Shown: positions 7,748 through 16,711, numbered from the stretch's first letter. The stretch: DNA of 64,000 bases from Acetobacter cerevisiae (GCF_001580535.1 NZ_LHZA01000155.1:1-64000), one strand, 5' to 3'. Notes: generated by a model not told the origin, from the letters alone. Numbers and translations are program-made.

Positions 7748-8961
7748 CACCCCCCATGCCGAACCCGCCCCTGTTGCGCCGACTGCAAGCGTTCTTCACT
7801 CCAGGCACTCTGGATCGCTATCTGATTGCGCAGGTCATTCCGCCTTTTCTGGTCGCCCTCTCAGTCGTGATGGCCGCCCTGCTGCTTGAGCGGCTGCTGG
7901 TGCTGTTCAACCTGCTGGCCGCAGGCAACAACCATCTTGGCGTTTTTGTTGAGCTGCTGACCACTCTGCTGCCGCATTATCTGGGGCTGGCCATTCCGGC
8001 GGCGCTCTGCGTAGGCGTGTTCTCCATTATCCGGCGCATGAGCCAGAATGAAGAGATTGACGCCATTACCAGCAGTGGCATTTCTCTGGTTCGCATTACC
8101 CGACCCTATATTCTGATGGGGGCGTTACTGAGCTTTCTCGCCTTCCTGCTGTATGGTTTTGTGCAGCCGCATGCGCGGTATGACTTCCGGGCGACGTTCT
8201 ACATGGCCAGCCACACCGGCTGGGCGCCCCGGCTGCAATCCAACATGTTTGCCAGCCCCTCGCCTACGCTGACCATTGTGGCAGATAACGTCACACAGGG
8301 TGGGTCCGATCTGCATGGCGTGTTTATCCGCGATACGTCTGACAATCAGGAACGCGATATTACCGCCCGGCACGGCCATATCCGGCTGGCTTCAGACAGT
8401 TCCGCCGTAGAAATTGATCTGGAAGACGGCACAATCCTGACAGACAACCATAAGAGCGTGCCGACCCTTACGACCTTTGACCATGCCACACGCCTGCTGA
8501 CCCGCGCGAACCATATCACCCCCTTCCGTGAACGAGGCGAGGATGAGCGCGAGCTGACCTCTCCCGAGCTGGTCAGCCGGCTGATCCATCGGGATCCGTC
8601 GATCTCCCGCCCGCATATGCGCTCGGAAGTGCATTTCCGACTGGCGCGCAGCCTGACCATTCCGTTTATTCCGGCACTGGCGGCTGCCCTAGCCATCATG
8701 CGCAAGCGGCAGCGGAGCAGTGCCGGGCTGGTGCTGGCCTTTATCATCATGGTGGGGTTCGACCATATGCTCCAGTTCGGGCACAGCATGGTTGCCACAA
8801 AAAAAGCCTCTCTGCTGATTATCTGGGGGCCAGCCCTTTTCTTTGTCGCAATGAGTTCTCTGCTGCTTCTGTATAAGTCCGGCACATTTCAGACTCTCAA
8901 AGCCCGGTGGACGAGCAAACGACGCGCTGGGGCGAAAAACAGCCAGAAAGCCCTGCCTTGA
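7744..8961 (+). CDS. lptF: LptF-like permease (YjgP/YjgQ family)
   Basis: Inner-membrane protein of 405 residues with the LptF/LptG layout: three N-terminal membrane helices (about 31-53, 70-95, 121-143), a periplasmic beta-rich domain (about 145-310), then three more helices to about 390 and a basic cytoplasmic tail. The conserved coupling-helix segment SQNEEIDAITSSGIS lies at 100-114. LptF pairs with LptG and the ATPase LptB to extract lipopolysaccharide from the inner membrane. The ATG (7744) overlaps the previous stop in an ATGA. Placing the pair between a phosphoesterase and a lipid hydroxylase is unusual. It could be the cell's sole LPS exporter or a set specialised for another lipid, and the window cannot tell which. 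Confidence 0.85.
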   Translation: MTPPMPNPPLLRRLQAFFTPGTLDRYLIAQVIPPFLVALSVVMAALLLERLLVLFNLLAAGNNHLGVFVELLTTLLPHYLGLAIPAALCVGVFSIIRRMSQNEEIDAITSSGISLVRITRPYILMGALLSFLAFLLYGFVQPHARYDFRATFYMASHTGWAPRLQSNMFASPSPTLTIVADNVTQGGSDLHGVFIRDTSDNQERDITARHGHIRLASDSSAVEIDLEDGTILTDNHKSVPTLTTFDHATRLLTRANHITPFRERGEDERELTSPELVSRLIHRDPSISRPHMRSEVHFRLARSLTIPFIPALAAALAIMRKRQRSSAGLVLAFIIMVGFDHMLQFGHSMVATKKASLLIIWGPALFFVAMSSLLLLYKSGTFQTLKARWTSKRRAGAKNSQKALP

Positions 8962-10052
8962 AAACGCAGTCTCCCGCTCCGACCCACGTTCTCCTACGCT
9001 ACCTGTCTGGCGTACTGTTCAGCCGTGTCATGTTCAGTTGCGCCATTCTGGTGGGCCTGATGGAAATTCTGGCTCTGCTGGAACAGACCACCCCTATTCT
9101 GCAGCGGCATCTGGGCGTTGCCGGTATTCTGACCTATGCGGGGATGCGGCTGCCGTTTCTGATGGCGGGAGCCCTCCCGCTTGGGGTGTTGATTGGTGCG
9201 CTGATCATGCTCACGCAGATGACCCTCGCCAGCGAGATGGCCATTCTGCAAGCCTCCGGGCTTTCCATGTGGGGCCTCTACAAGCGGCTCATTCCCGCCA
9301 CGCTGATTATTGGCGTGATGGGCGTGGTGCTGGACGACCAGGTTACCCCCCGCTCCGAACAGGCTCTGGCCGCATGGTGGAACCGTACAGACCCTCACCC
9401 GGAAAATGGCCACGCCTTCTGGTTCCACGAAGGTGGGCGGATAGGCCGCGTGCACTATGTTGCGGATGGCGGCAACATGCTTTCCGGCCTTGATCTGTAC
9501 ACACGCACACCAAATGGCCTTTTGCATAAAGCCATGCATGCGGAACGTGCGGATTATACCCACGCGCATGGCTGGCAGCTGCATGCCATCACAGGCATTG
9601 AAGTCGATGGGAATAAAACGGCCAGACTGCCGGTCGAGGCCGACGCCGCCTGGCAGACAACACTGCATCCGTGGGACTTTATCCGCCTTTCGGCTGAAAA
9701 TCCGCCCCTGTCTTCCGGCACCATTATCGGCATGTTGCGGGGGCGGCTGCCCTCCGATTCCAGCCCCGGCTTCCTGCAGGCGGGCCTGCTGGAACGCTTT
9801 CTACGCCCGGCGGCCATGATGGTATTGTTGTTGCTTGCCATGCCGGTAATCTATATTCCACCCCGAACAGGCACACGCAGTTGGGTCCCGGTCTGGTGTC
9901 TGGGGGCCGGTCTGCTCTTTATTATCGCGCAAGGGCTGTTACGGGCCATGGGCAATGCCGGACTTCTGCCCCCACCCGTTGCGACCATCCCCGGGTTGAT
10001 CATTTTCACCCTGGGAGCGGCCACGGCGCTCCTGAGGAACGAGGCAAAATGA
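8958..10052 (+). CDS. lptG: LptG-like permease (YjgP/YjgQ family)
   Basis: The partner of LptF, 364 residues from a TTG at 8958 that overlaps the lptF TGA (TTGA). An ATG at 8907 in the same frame would add 17 residues inside lptF and is less likely. Helices are visible near the start (SRVMFSCAILVGLMEIL), around the PFLMAGALPLGVLIG stretch and in the AMMVLLLLAMPVI region near the C-terminus, with a periplasmic domain between. TLASEMAILQASGLSMWGL is the coupling-helix segment that contacts LptB. Known role of the family: lipid extraction from the inner membrane toward the Lpt bridge. lptA, lptB, lptC and lptD are not in the window. It ends in ATGA overlap with the hydroxylase gene, so expression is tightly coupled. 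Confidence 0.85.
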   Translation: MKTQSPAPTHVLLRYLSGVLFSRVMFSCAILVGLMEILALLEQTTPILQRHLGVAGILTYAGMRLPFLMAGALPLGVLIGALIMLTQMTLASEMAILQASGLSMWGLYKRLIPATLIIGVMGVVLDDQVTPRSEQALAAWWNRTDPHPENGHAFWFHEGGRIGRVHYVADGGNMLSGLDLYTRTPNGLLHKAMHAERADYTHAHGWQLHAITGIEVDGNKTARLPVEADAAWQTTLHPWDFIRLSAENPPLSSGTIIGMLRGRLPSDSSPGFLQAGLLERFLRPAAMMVLLLLAMPVIYIPPRTGTRSWVPVWCLGAGLLFIIAQGLLRAMGNAGLLPPPVATIPGLIIFTLGAATALLRNEAK

Positions 10053-10852
10053 GCGGTACTCTGAATAATGCGACAATCCGCACAGGCCGGAGTTTTGATC
10101 TTGGCAAGATGAACCTCCGCCAGCTGTGGGTCGCCTATCTGACTTACCCGACCATCCTGCTGTATTTCGCACTGGTTATTGCCAGTGCTGCCCTGGCTAC
10201 ATGGTTTTTTGCCGGATGGGGCCCGACACTGATTTCCATTGTCGCGGTTATTCTGGTCTACCCGGTGGTGTGGTATCTGCTGCATCGCTACGTCCTGCAT
10301 GGACGCACGCTTTATAAGATGAAATGGACGGCCGCCCTGTGGAAGCGCATTCATTTTGACCACCATCAGGACCCGCATCTGCTGGACGTGTTGTTTGGCG
10401 CACCTGTCACCACGCTGCCGACAATTGGTGTGATCACCCTTCCCATCGGTTATCTGATTGGGGGATGGGGGGCTGCTGCCACCGCCTTCGGCACCGGTGT
10501 GGCCATTACCTGCATCTATGAATTCTTTCACTGCATCCAGCATCTGAACTACAAGCCCCGTGCCGCATGGATCCAGCGGATGAAGGCGCGCCACGTGCTG
10601 CACCACTTCCATGATGAAGACGGCAATTTCGGCATCACCAGTTTTGTGGTCGACCGCGTCTTTGGCAGCTACTATCTGGACGCCAAGGCTCGCCCGCGTA
10701 GCCCAACGGTGTTCAATCTGGGCTACGACGTGAAGGAAGCGAAGCGCTTCCCGTGGGTGATGGACCTGACCGGGTCTCCCCCGCGTGACCGGCCCGACGG
10801 TGCCCGCCCGGAAGCCAAACTAATGCGCGACAACACCAGACACGCTGCATGA
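10049..10852 (+). CDS. Fatty acid/sphingolipid hydroxylase (sterol desaturase superfamily)
   Basis: Integral-membrane di-iron oxygenase of 267 residues. Four histidine boxes are present and correctly ordered: HRYVLH (79-84), HFDHH (102-106), HCIQH (161-165) and HVLHH (182-186). Hydrophobic helices lie at about 33-55, 58-78 and 113-160. The layout matches fatty acid 2-hydroxylases and related C4 sphinganine hydroxylases rather than desaturases. 2-Hydroxyacyl dihydroceramides are reported from Acetobacter, so a 2-hydroxylase acting on the N-acyl chain of ceramide is the natural inference. A carotenoid or hopanoid substrate is less likely given the locus. It overlaps lptG (ATGA) and the next gene by four bases. 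Confidence 0.8.
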   Translation: MSGTLNNATIRTGRSFDLGKMNLRQLWVAYLTYPTILLYFALVIASAALATWFFAGWGPTLISIVAVILVYPVVWYLLHRYVLHGRTLYKMKWTAALWKRIHFDHHQDPHLLDVLFGAPVTTLPTIGVITLPIGYLIGGWGAAATAFGTGVAITCIYEFFHCIQHLNYKPRAAWIQRMKARHVLHHFHDEDGNFGITSFVVDRVFGSYYLDAKARPRSPTVFNLGYDVKEAKRFPWVMDLTGSPPRDRPDGARPEAKLMRDNTRHAA

Positions 10853-11637
10853 ACACGACTCACGGGGCGCTGTCCGCCCTTATTCTGGCGGGCACACGCC
10901 CCGGTGCGCCGGACCCCATGGCGCAGGCTTGTGGCGTTTCCCACAAAGCGATTTTGCCCGTAGCCGGCACCCCTATGGTGCTGCGTGTCATCCACGCCTT
11001 GCAGGCAACACCGGGCATTGGGCGGATTGCCGTTTGTATCGACAATCCCGCCGTGCTGGATGGCTTACTCCCCTCTGATATTGAGATTGTTCCTTCCAGC
11101 CCGAATGGCCCCAGTGCCAGTGTGCTGGCCGGGCTGACGCAGATGGGCACACCCCTGCTCGTCACGACTGCGGACAATGCCTTGCTGCGTCCGGAATGGA
11201 TTAGTGAATTTCTGGCTAAATGCAGCCCGCAAACGGATGTTGCCGCTGCTGTTGCACCGGAAGCCGTCGTGCTGCGCGATGTGCCCGGCACGCGACGCAC
11301 CTTTATCCGGCTGGCTGATATGGCATTTTCCGGCTGCAACCTGTTCCTGTTCCGCACCCCGGCCTCCCTACAGGTGGCAGCACTTTGGCAGCGTGTTGAA
11401 AAAAACCGGAAGCATCCGCTGCGGATTGCCTGGCTGCTTGGCCCCGGCATTCTTCTGCGCGCAGTATGCAGGAAACTGACACGCGCCGCTCTGTGCAAGC
11501 GTATTGGCACGTTGAGCGGCACAACGGCGGAACTGGTACCGCTCTCAGATGGGCGGGCAGCCGTTGATGTCGATAAACCGGCTGATCTGGAACTGACGGA
11601 AAAGCTGATTGCTGCCGACGCCGCAGCGAACGCCTGA
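10849..11637 (+). CDS. MobA-like nucleotidyltransferase family protein
   Basis: Protein of 262 residues with a nucleotide-diphospho-sugar transferase (Rossmann-like) fold. LSALILAG at 9-16 begins the NTP-binding loop, and SHKAILPVAGTPMVLRVI (31-48) supplies the conserved Lys33 and the 'P-v-x-g-x-P-m' block. VTTADN with Asp109 is the metal-binding position. The loop reads LAGTRPGAPDP instead of the usual G-G-x-G-x-R-M, so the signature is degenerate and nucleotide choice cannot be read. It could make a CDP- or other NDP-activated head-group precursor for the glycosyltransferase encoded next, or for the CDP-glycerol-transferase-like protein at 361. It overlaps the hydroxylase gene in ATGA. Molybdenum cofactor synthesis (MobA) is unlikely by context. 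Confidence 0.6.
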   Translation: MNTTHGALSALILAGTRPGAPDPMAQACGVSHKAILPVAGTPMVLRVIHALQATPGIGRIAVCIDNPAVLDGLLPSDIEIVPSSPNGPSASVLAGLTQMGTPLLVTTADNALLRPEWISEFLAKCSPQTDVAAAVAPEAVVLRDVPGTRRTFIRLADMAFSGCNLFLFRTPASLQVAALWQRVEKNRKHPLRIAWLLGPGILLRAVCRKLTRAALCKRIGTLSGTTAELVPLSDGRAAVDVDKPADLELTEKLIAADAAANA

Positions 11638-11644
11638 TCCTGTC

Positions 11645-12730
11645 ATGCGCATTGCCTACATTATCAATTCCACAGAAGGCGGCGGCGCGGCGTTCCCTGT
11701 GCCTGCCATTACCAGCGTGTTTCGCAACGCCGGGCATGAGGTTGCTGTCTTTGCACTGACGCGGCGTGATGGCCGGGCCATCAAACCCATGCGGGACGCG
11801 GGGCTGGATGTGCGGGTTCGGGACGGTGGTCGAAAAGATCATCTTGCCGCCCTGCTCTGGCTAAAACGCCAGATGGAGTTGTGGCAACCCACTCATCTAT
11901 GGACGTCCCTGACCCGCGCGACTCTGCTCGGGCAGATTGTCGGCCAGAGGCGGGGCATTCCCATTGCCAGCTGGCAGCACTCCGCCCGGCTACGCCCCCC
12001 GAACGGCACTTTGCTACGCCTGCGGCGGAATGCCTCCTGTCTGTGGGTGGGAGATTCGCAATACGTCACGGATATCACCCGGCAGCAACTCCATATCCCG
12101 GTGGACCGCCTGCTCTGCTGGCCGATTTTCCATGCGCGGGCCAATGCCCCGCAATCCCGGCCATGGCAGCATGGGGAGCCAGTGCGCCTCGGCTCTCTGG
12201 GGCGGCTGCATCCCGTTAAAGGGTTTGATACGCTTTGCCTCGCACTGGCCCGGCTTCAGCAGGCCCAGCGCATTCCTCCTTTCCATCTGACACTCGCAGG
12301 AGAAGGGGAAGAGCGTCCGGCGCTGGAAGCCCTCATTCGGGAAAACGGACTGCAGGAGCATGTCTCCCTACCCGGCTTTTGTGAGAATACTGGCCAGTTT
12401 CTGGCCGACCAGCATCTCTATCTTCAGCCATCGCATTGGGAAGGCTTCTGCATGGCGGCGCATGAGGCCATGCAGGCAGGCCTGCCGGTGATTGCCTCCG
12501 CCGTTGGAGAGCTCACCCATTCCATCCGTAATGGGGAAACCGGCTGGACCGTGCCGCCTAAAAACCCCGACGCACTGGCCACAGCCCTCGCAACAGCCCT
12601 CGCCCAGCCGGAACAACTGGCCGGTATGGGTCAGGCAGGACGTCATTATGTCCTGACCCATTTCAGTGAAGAGGCCTTTACCCATGCGGGTGAGGTAGCC
12701 CTGCATAAACTTGCAGCGCTGACGACCTGA
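11645..12730 (+). CDS. Glycosyltransferase family 4 protein
   Basis: GT-B retaining glycosyltransferase of 361 residues. The N-terminal acceptor domain starts MRIAYIINS-TEGGGA. The C-terminal donor domain has LGSLGRLHPVKGFDTL, with the basic residues that bind the sugar-nucleotide phosphates, and the E-x7-E motif EGFCMAAHE followed by AGLPVIAS. The start at 11645 puts the protein at the usual beginning of the family; the upstream in-frame ATG at 11609 lies inside the previous gene. It is last in the phosphoesterase-lptFG-hydroxylase operon. The likely acceptor is a membrane lipid or lipopolysaccharide core, and ceramide glycosylation is an attractive but unproven reading. Sugar specificity cannot be read. 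Confidence 0.8.
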   Translation: MRIAYIINSTEGGGAAFPVPAITSVFRNAGHEVAVFALTRRDGRAIKPMRDAGLDVRVRDGGRKDHLAALLWLKRQMELWQPTHLWTSLTRATLLGQIVGQRRGIPIASWQHSARLRPPNGTLLRLRRNASCLWVGDSQYVTDITRQQLHIPVDRLLCWPIFHARANAPQSRPWQHGEPVRLGSLGRLHPVKGFDTLCLALARLQQAQRIPPFHLTLAGEGEERPALEALIRENGLQEHVSLPGFCENTGQFLADQHLYLQPSHWEGFCMAAHEAMQAGLPVIASAVGELTHSIRNGETGWTVPPKNPDALATALATALAQPEQLAGMGQAGRHYVLTHFSEEAFTHAGEVALHKLAALTT

Positions 12731-12759
12731 TAAGTCGGACGCAGCCAGAGCGCGACCCG

Positions 12760-13431
12760 TTACCCCAGCAAGGCCGCAGCTTTTTCCGGAACATCCGCCA
12801 TACGTGCAGCACTGCCGTTTGCCTCTTTGGCAAAAGCCGGATTTCCATACCCCCACGCCGCAAACAGGGATCGTGCGCTGGCGCCTTTTGCCGCCAGCAG
12901 ATCCGGCATCATATCCCCAATCATCACAGTGGAGGCCGGATGCCCTCCGGCCTGCTCAATCGTGCCCAGCAAGTGCGCGGGGTTGGGCTTTCGGACAGGA
13001 AAGCTGTCCCCGCCCCCTATGCTGGCAAAGAGAGAGGTCAGTCCAAAATGATCGAGAATATGCCGTGCCGCGGCTTCGGGCTTGTTGGTACAAACCGCCA
13101 GCTGCCAGCCCTGCGCCCGTAACGTCTCTAACGCGTCCTCCGTGCCGGGAAACAGGCAGGAGAGCCGCGTTGCACGAGGCATATAAAGACCCAGAAACTG
13201 CTGAACGGTCTGATCCGGATTGATCCCGATCTGCCCGTGTGGATCCGCCGTGCGAATCAGGCTCTCCACCAGCGCCTGAACGCCATTGCCAATCATCCCG
13301 CGCACAACGGGATCCGAGACGGGCGGCAGACCATGCGAGGCCAGAATTTCCCGCACGCAATCGGCAACGTCCGGCAGGGAGTCCAGCAAGGTGCCGTCCA
13401 TATCAAACACGGCCAGTCCTGACTGCGTCAT
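12760..13431 (-). CDS. gph: Phosphoglycolate phosphatase (HAD family)
   Basis: HAD-superfamily hydrolase of 223 residues. Motif I is FDMDGTLLDS with the nucleophile Asp10 and acid Asp12, followed by a helical cap (about 16-95). Motif II is CTNKPE, motif III the RKPNP region, and motif IV MIGDMMPDL. The family removes phosphate from 2-phosphoglycolate, a by-product of oxidative DNA damage repair. Substrate by family is likely but other small phosphates are possible. An AAGGA site precedes the ATG. It is convergent with the GT4 gene (29 bases between stops) and divergent from glmU. Confidence 0.8.
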   Translation of the reverse strand: MTQSGLAVFDMDGTLLDSLPDVADCVREILASHGLPPVSDPVVRGMIGNGVQALVESLIRTADPHGQIGINPDQTVQQFLGLYMPRATRLSCLFPGTEDALETLRAQGWQLAVCTNKPEAAARHILDHFGLTSLFASIGGGDSFPVRKPNPAHLLGTIEQAGGHPASTVMIGDMMPDLLAAKGASARSLFAAWGYGNPAFAKEANGSAARMADVPEKAAALLG

Positions 13432-13541
13432 ACGCTGTTATCCTTCTGTAAATTTTGGAAAAGTTTTATGATACACATATAACGTCTTTCCCCGGCCAGA
13501 CGTTTGACACTTCCTTGAGCTTGGCTTACCGCAAGTGGATC

Positions 13542-14888
13542 ATGACGTCTTCTCCCGCATCCCGTCCCGCCACTGCCGTCCTGCTTGCTGCCGGGCTTGG
13601 CACCCGTATGAAATCCTCCCGCCCCAAGGCCATGCAGCGTCTGGCAGGCAGGCCCATGCTGGCCCATCTGATCGCCAGCGCGGCAGAAGTGTTTGACCGG
13701 CTGGTTGTCGTTATCGGCCCGGAAATGGGCGATGTGGCCGAGCTGGCTGCGCCCTACCCCGTCGTCATCCAGCATGAGCGGCTGGGCACAGCGCACGCCG
13801 CGTTGCAGGCGGAAGCCTATTTTGGAGAGGGCGACGTTGCCGTTCTCTATGCCGATAATCCCCTGATTTCCGCAGATACGCTCAGCCGCCTGCTGGAAGC
13901 CCGGCATGCGCCGGATGTGGGACTGGCTCTTCTGGCCATGCGCCCTGCTGAGCCGGGCCGCTATGGCCGCGTAATTGCGCAGGACGGGCTTGTAGAACGG
14001 ATTGTGGAATGGGCCGATGCCACGCCGGAAGAGCGGGCTGTTGATCTGTGCAATGCCGGCGTGCTGTGCGCGGATGCCACCACCTTCCGCCGCTGGCTGC
14101 ACAGCGTGAAGAATGATAACGCCAAGGGTGAATTCTACCTGACAGATGTGGTCGATTGTGCCGTGGCCGATGGTGTGCGCGTCCATGCTGTGGAAGCCGC
14201 AGAAGACGAACTGCGCGGCATCAATTCCCGTATGGAGCTGGCGGAAGCCGAAGCCGCCCTGCAAGATCGCCTCCGGCAGAAAGCCATGGAAAATGGCGTA
14301 ACGCTGGTTGCTCCAGAGACGGTATTCTTCTGCGCCGACACCACACTGGCCCCGGATGTACTGGTAGAGCCGCATGTGGTGTTTGGCCCCGGTGTGACGG
14401 TTGAAAGCGGCGCTGAAATCCGGGCTTTCAGCCATCTGGAAGGCTGCACCGTGCAGGCAGATGCCATTATCGGCCCGTATGCACGCCTGCGCCCCGGCAC
14501 CACCATCGGCACGGCGGCACGCGTGGGCAATTTTGTGGAAGTGAAAAACACCACCCTGGGTGATGGCGCAAAAGCCAACCATCTGACCTATCTGGGGGAT
14601 GCGTCCGTTGGCACCGGCTCGAATGTTGGGGCAGGCACGATTACCTGCAATTATGACGGGTTCTTCAAACACAAAACGACTATTGGGGACCGGGTTTTTG
14701 TCGGCTCCAATTCTATTCTGGTGGCCCCGGTCAGCATTGGCACCAATGCGCTGATTGCCGCAGGCAGTGTGATTACCAAAGACGTGCCGGAAGACGCCAT
14801 GGCCTTTGGCCGCCCCCGGCAGGAAAACAAGCCCGAACTGGGCAAACGTTTTAAGGAAACCCTCAAAGCCCGAAAGGAAAACGGCTGA
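13542..14888 (+). CDS. glmU: Bifunctional GlcNAc-1-P uridyltransferase / GlcN-1-P acetyltransferase
   Basis: Makes UDP-GlcNAc for peptidoglycan and lipid A in the cytoplasm. The 448-residue protein has the uridyltransferase loop LAAGLGTRMKSSRPK at 15-29. Its C-terminal half (from about 250) is a left-handed beta-helix of hexapeptide repeats with the acetyltransferase segment NFVEVKNTTLG and CNYDGFFKHKT. The ATG at 13542 is chosen over an in-frame ATG at 13455, whose extra 29 residues do not look conserved. The ribosome binding site is weak (GTGGA). Its stop shares one base with the glmS ATG, so the two consecutive pathway enzymes are coupled. The 110-base space to divergent gph carries a TATGAT box near 13467 and a 6-base inverted repeat at 13482-13503. 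Confidence 0.95.
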   Translation: MTSSPASRPATAVLLAAGLGTRMKSSRPKAMQRLAGRPMLAHLIASAAEVFDRLVVVIGPEMGDVAELAAPYPVVIQHERLGTAHAALQAEAYFGEGDVAVLYADNPLISADTLSRLLEARHAPDVGLALLAMRPAEPGRYGRVIAQDGLVERIVEWADATPEERAVDLCNAGVLCADATTFRRWLHSVKNDNAKGEFYLTDVVDCAVADGVRVHAVEAAEDELRGINSRMELAEAEAALQDRLRQKAMENGVTLVAPETVFFCADTTLAPDVLVEPHVVFGPGVTVESGAEIRAFSHLEGCTVQADAIIGPYARLRPGTTIGTAARVGNFVEVKNTTLGDGAKANHLTYLGDASVGTGSNVGAGTITCNYDGFFKHKTTIGDRVFVGSNSILVAPVSIGTNALIAAGSVITKDVPEDAMAFGRPRQENKPELGKRFKETLKARKENG

Positions 14889-16711
14889 TGTGTGGCATAT
14901 GCGGCGTTGTCGGCCTGCGACACGCCACCCCGATTGTCTTTGAAGGTCTGCGCCGGCTGGAATATCGCGGTTATGACTCCGCAGGTATTGCAACGCTGGT
15001 CGATGGGCGGGTTGAACGCCGTCGGGCGGCGGGAAAACTGGATAATCTCGGTCGTCTTCTGGAAGAAAGCCCACTGGGTGGCACCACAGGCATTGGCCAC
15101 ACACGCTGGGCCACGCATGGTGCGCCTACCGCCTGCAATGCACACCCGCATGGCACGGAACGTGTGGCGATTGTCCATAACGGCATTATTGAAAACTTTG
15201 AGACGCTGCGCCGGGAACTGGAAGCCGTCGGACAGGTTTTCCAGACGGAAACGGACAGCGAAACCATCGCCCTGATGGTGGATTACTATCTGACGCAGGG
15301 TCTTGCCCCGAAAGAGGCCGCTCTTAAAACCCTGAACCGTCTTGAAGGCGCTTACGCCGTCGCCATGATCTTTGCTGGTCATGAAGGCCTGATGATCGGC
15401 GCCTGCCACAGCGCGCCTCTGGCTGTTGGCTATGGTGACGGGGAAATGTTCCTGGGGTCTGATTCCCTCGCCCTCGCCCCGCTGACCCGCCGCATTACAT
15501 ACATGGAAGATGGCGACTGCGTGGTGATTACCCCGGCAGGGGCGGACTTCATGCGGTTTGATGGCACGCCTGTTACGCGCAAGGAGCAGACAACAGCTCT
15601 CGCCGCAGGCTCCATCGGCAAGGATGGCTACCGCCATTACATGGAAAAAGAGCTGCACGAGCATCCGCTGGTTATCGGCCAGACGCTGCAGCGCATGGTG
15701 GACCCGGCCAGCCGCCGCGTGATGCTGCCGGAGATGCCGTTTGATCTGGCTTCCGTGCCACGTGCGGTTATTACCGCCTGTGGCTCAGCCTTTTATGCCG
15801 GCATGATTGGTCGTTACTGGCTGGAAGATATTGCCCGCCTGCCGGTGGATATCGATGTCGCCAGTGAGATGCGGTATCGCAACCCGCCCCTCACAGCCGG
15901 CTCTCTTGGTCTGCTCATTTCTCAGTCCGGTGAGACAGCCGACACGCTGGCGGCTCTGCGCAGCCTGCGGGAAAAAGCCGTTCATATCCTCTCCGTGCTC
16001 AATGTGGAGCACAGCACCATGGCGCGTGAGAGTGATGTTGTGCTGGGCACCGTGGCCGGTCCGGAAATTTCCGTGGCCTCCACCAAAGCCTTTACCGCGC
16101 AGCTAACGGTTCTGGCCTGCCTGACCATTGCTACCGCCCGCGCCCGTGGCACGCTGGAGGCTCTGGGTGAGGAAGAACTGGTCTCCGCCCTGCTTGATCT
16201 GCCCAGCCGTGCGGCGGAAGTCTTCACGCAGGGTGATGCGGTCCGCCGTATGGCGCAGGTCGTGGCGGAGGCGCGGGATGTGCTCTATCTGGGCCGGGGC
16301 AGCATGTTCCCCGTCGCCATGGAAGGCGCGCTGAAGCTCAAGGAAATCACTTACATCCACGCGGAAGCCTATGCCGCGGGCGAGATGAAACACGGGCCGA
16401 TTTCCCTGATCGACCGGACTGTGCCGATTGTTGCCAGCGCGCCCTACACCCCGCTGTTTGATAAGACGCTCTCTAACCTGCAGGAAGCAAAGGCTCGTGG
16501 CGGTCGCCTGCTGGTCTTTACGGATACCAAAGGAGCTGAGCGCGTCTCCGCCATAGCGGAAGATATGGTTGTGCTGCCACATGTGCATGATTTTGTGGCC
16601 CCCATCCTGCAAACCATTCCGGTGCAGATGCTGGCCTATGAGGTTGCTGTGCTGAAAGGCACGGATGTGGACCAGCCGCGCAACCTCGCAAAGTCCGTAA
16701 CGGTCGAATAA
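14888..16711 (+). CDS. glmS: Glutamine-fructose-6-phosphate aminotransferase (isomerizing)
   Basis: Converts fructose-6-phosphate and glutamine to glucosamine-6-phosphate, the entry step for UDP-GlcNAc. The 607-residue protein begins MCGICGVVG, with Cys2 as the glutaminase nucleophile after Met removal. HTRWATHG and the NGIIENF segment belong to the class II amidotransferase domain. Two SIS sugar-isomerase domains follow, with ISQSGETADTLAALR in the first and YLGRGSMFPVAMEGALKLKE in the second. It ends LAKSVTVE, the conserved C-terminal tail that carries the catalytic lysine region. Translation is coupled to glmU by a one-base overlap, and a strong terminator follows. Confidence 0.97.
   Translation: MCGICGVVGLRHATPIVFEGLRRLEYRGYDSAGIATLVDGRVERRRAAGKLDNLGRLLEESPLGGTTGIGHTRWATHGAPTACNAHPHGTERVAIVHNGIIENFETLRRELEAVGQVFQTETDSETIALMVDYYLTQGLAPKEAALKTLNRLEGAYAVAMIFAGHEGLMIGACHSAPLAVGYGDGEMFLGSDSLALAPLTRRITYMEDGDCVVITPAGADFMRFDGTPVTRKEQTTALAAGSIGKDGYRHYMEKELHEHPLVIGQTLQRMVDPASRRVMLPEMPFDLASVPRAVITACGSAFYAGMIGRYWLEDIARLPVDIDVASEMRYRNPPLTAGSLGLLISQSGETADTLAALRSLREKAVHILSVLNVEHSTMARESDVVLGTVAGPEISVASTKAFTAQLTVLACLTIATARARGTLEALGEEELVSALLDLPSRAAEVFTQGDAVRRMAQVVAEARDVLYLGRGSMFPVAMEGALKLKEITYIHAEAYAAGEMKHGPISLIDRTVPIVASAPYTPLFDKTLSNLQEAKARGGRLLVFTDTKGAERVSAIAEDMVVLPHVHDFVAPILQTIPVQMLAYEVAVLKGTDVDQPRNLAKSVTVE

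Noticed and set aside
14880-14890. glmS ribozyme or riboswitch in front of glmS
   Set aside because: glmU and glmS overlap by one base, so there is no leader, and the ribozyme is a Gram-positive feature.
13428-15104. Minus-strand open frame of 558 codons across glmU and glmS
   Set aside because: It is fully antisense to two conserved enzymes and shows no family features.
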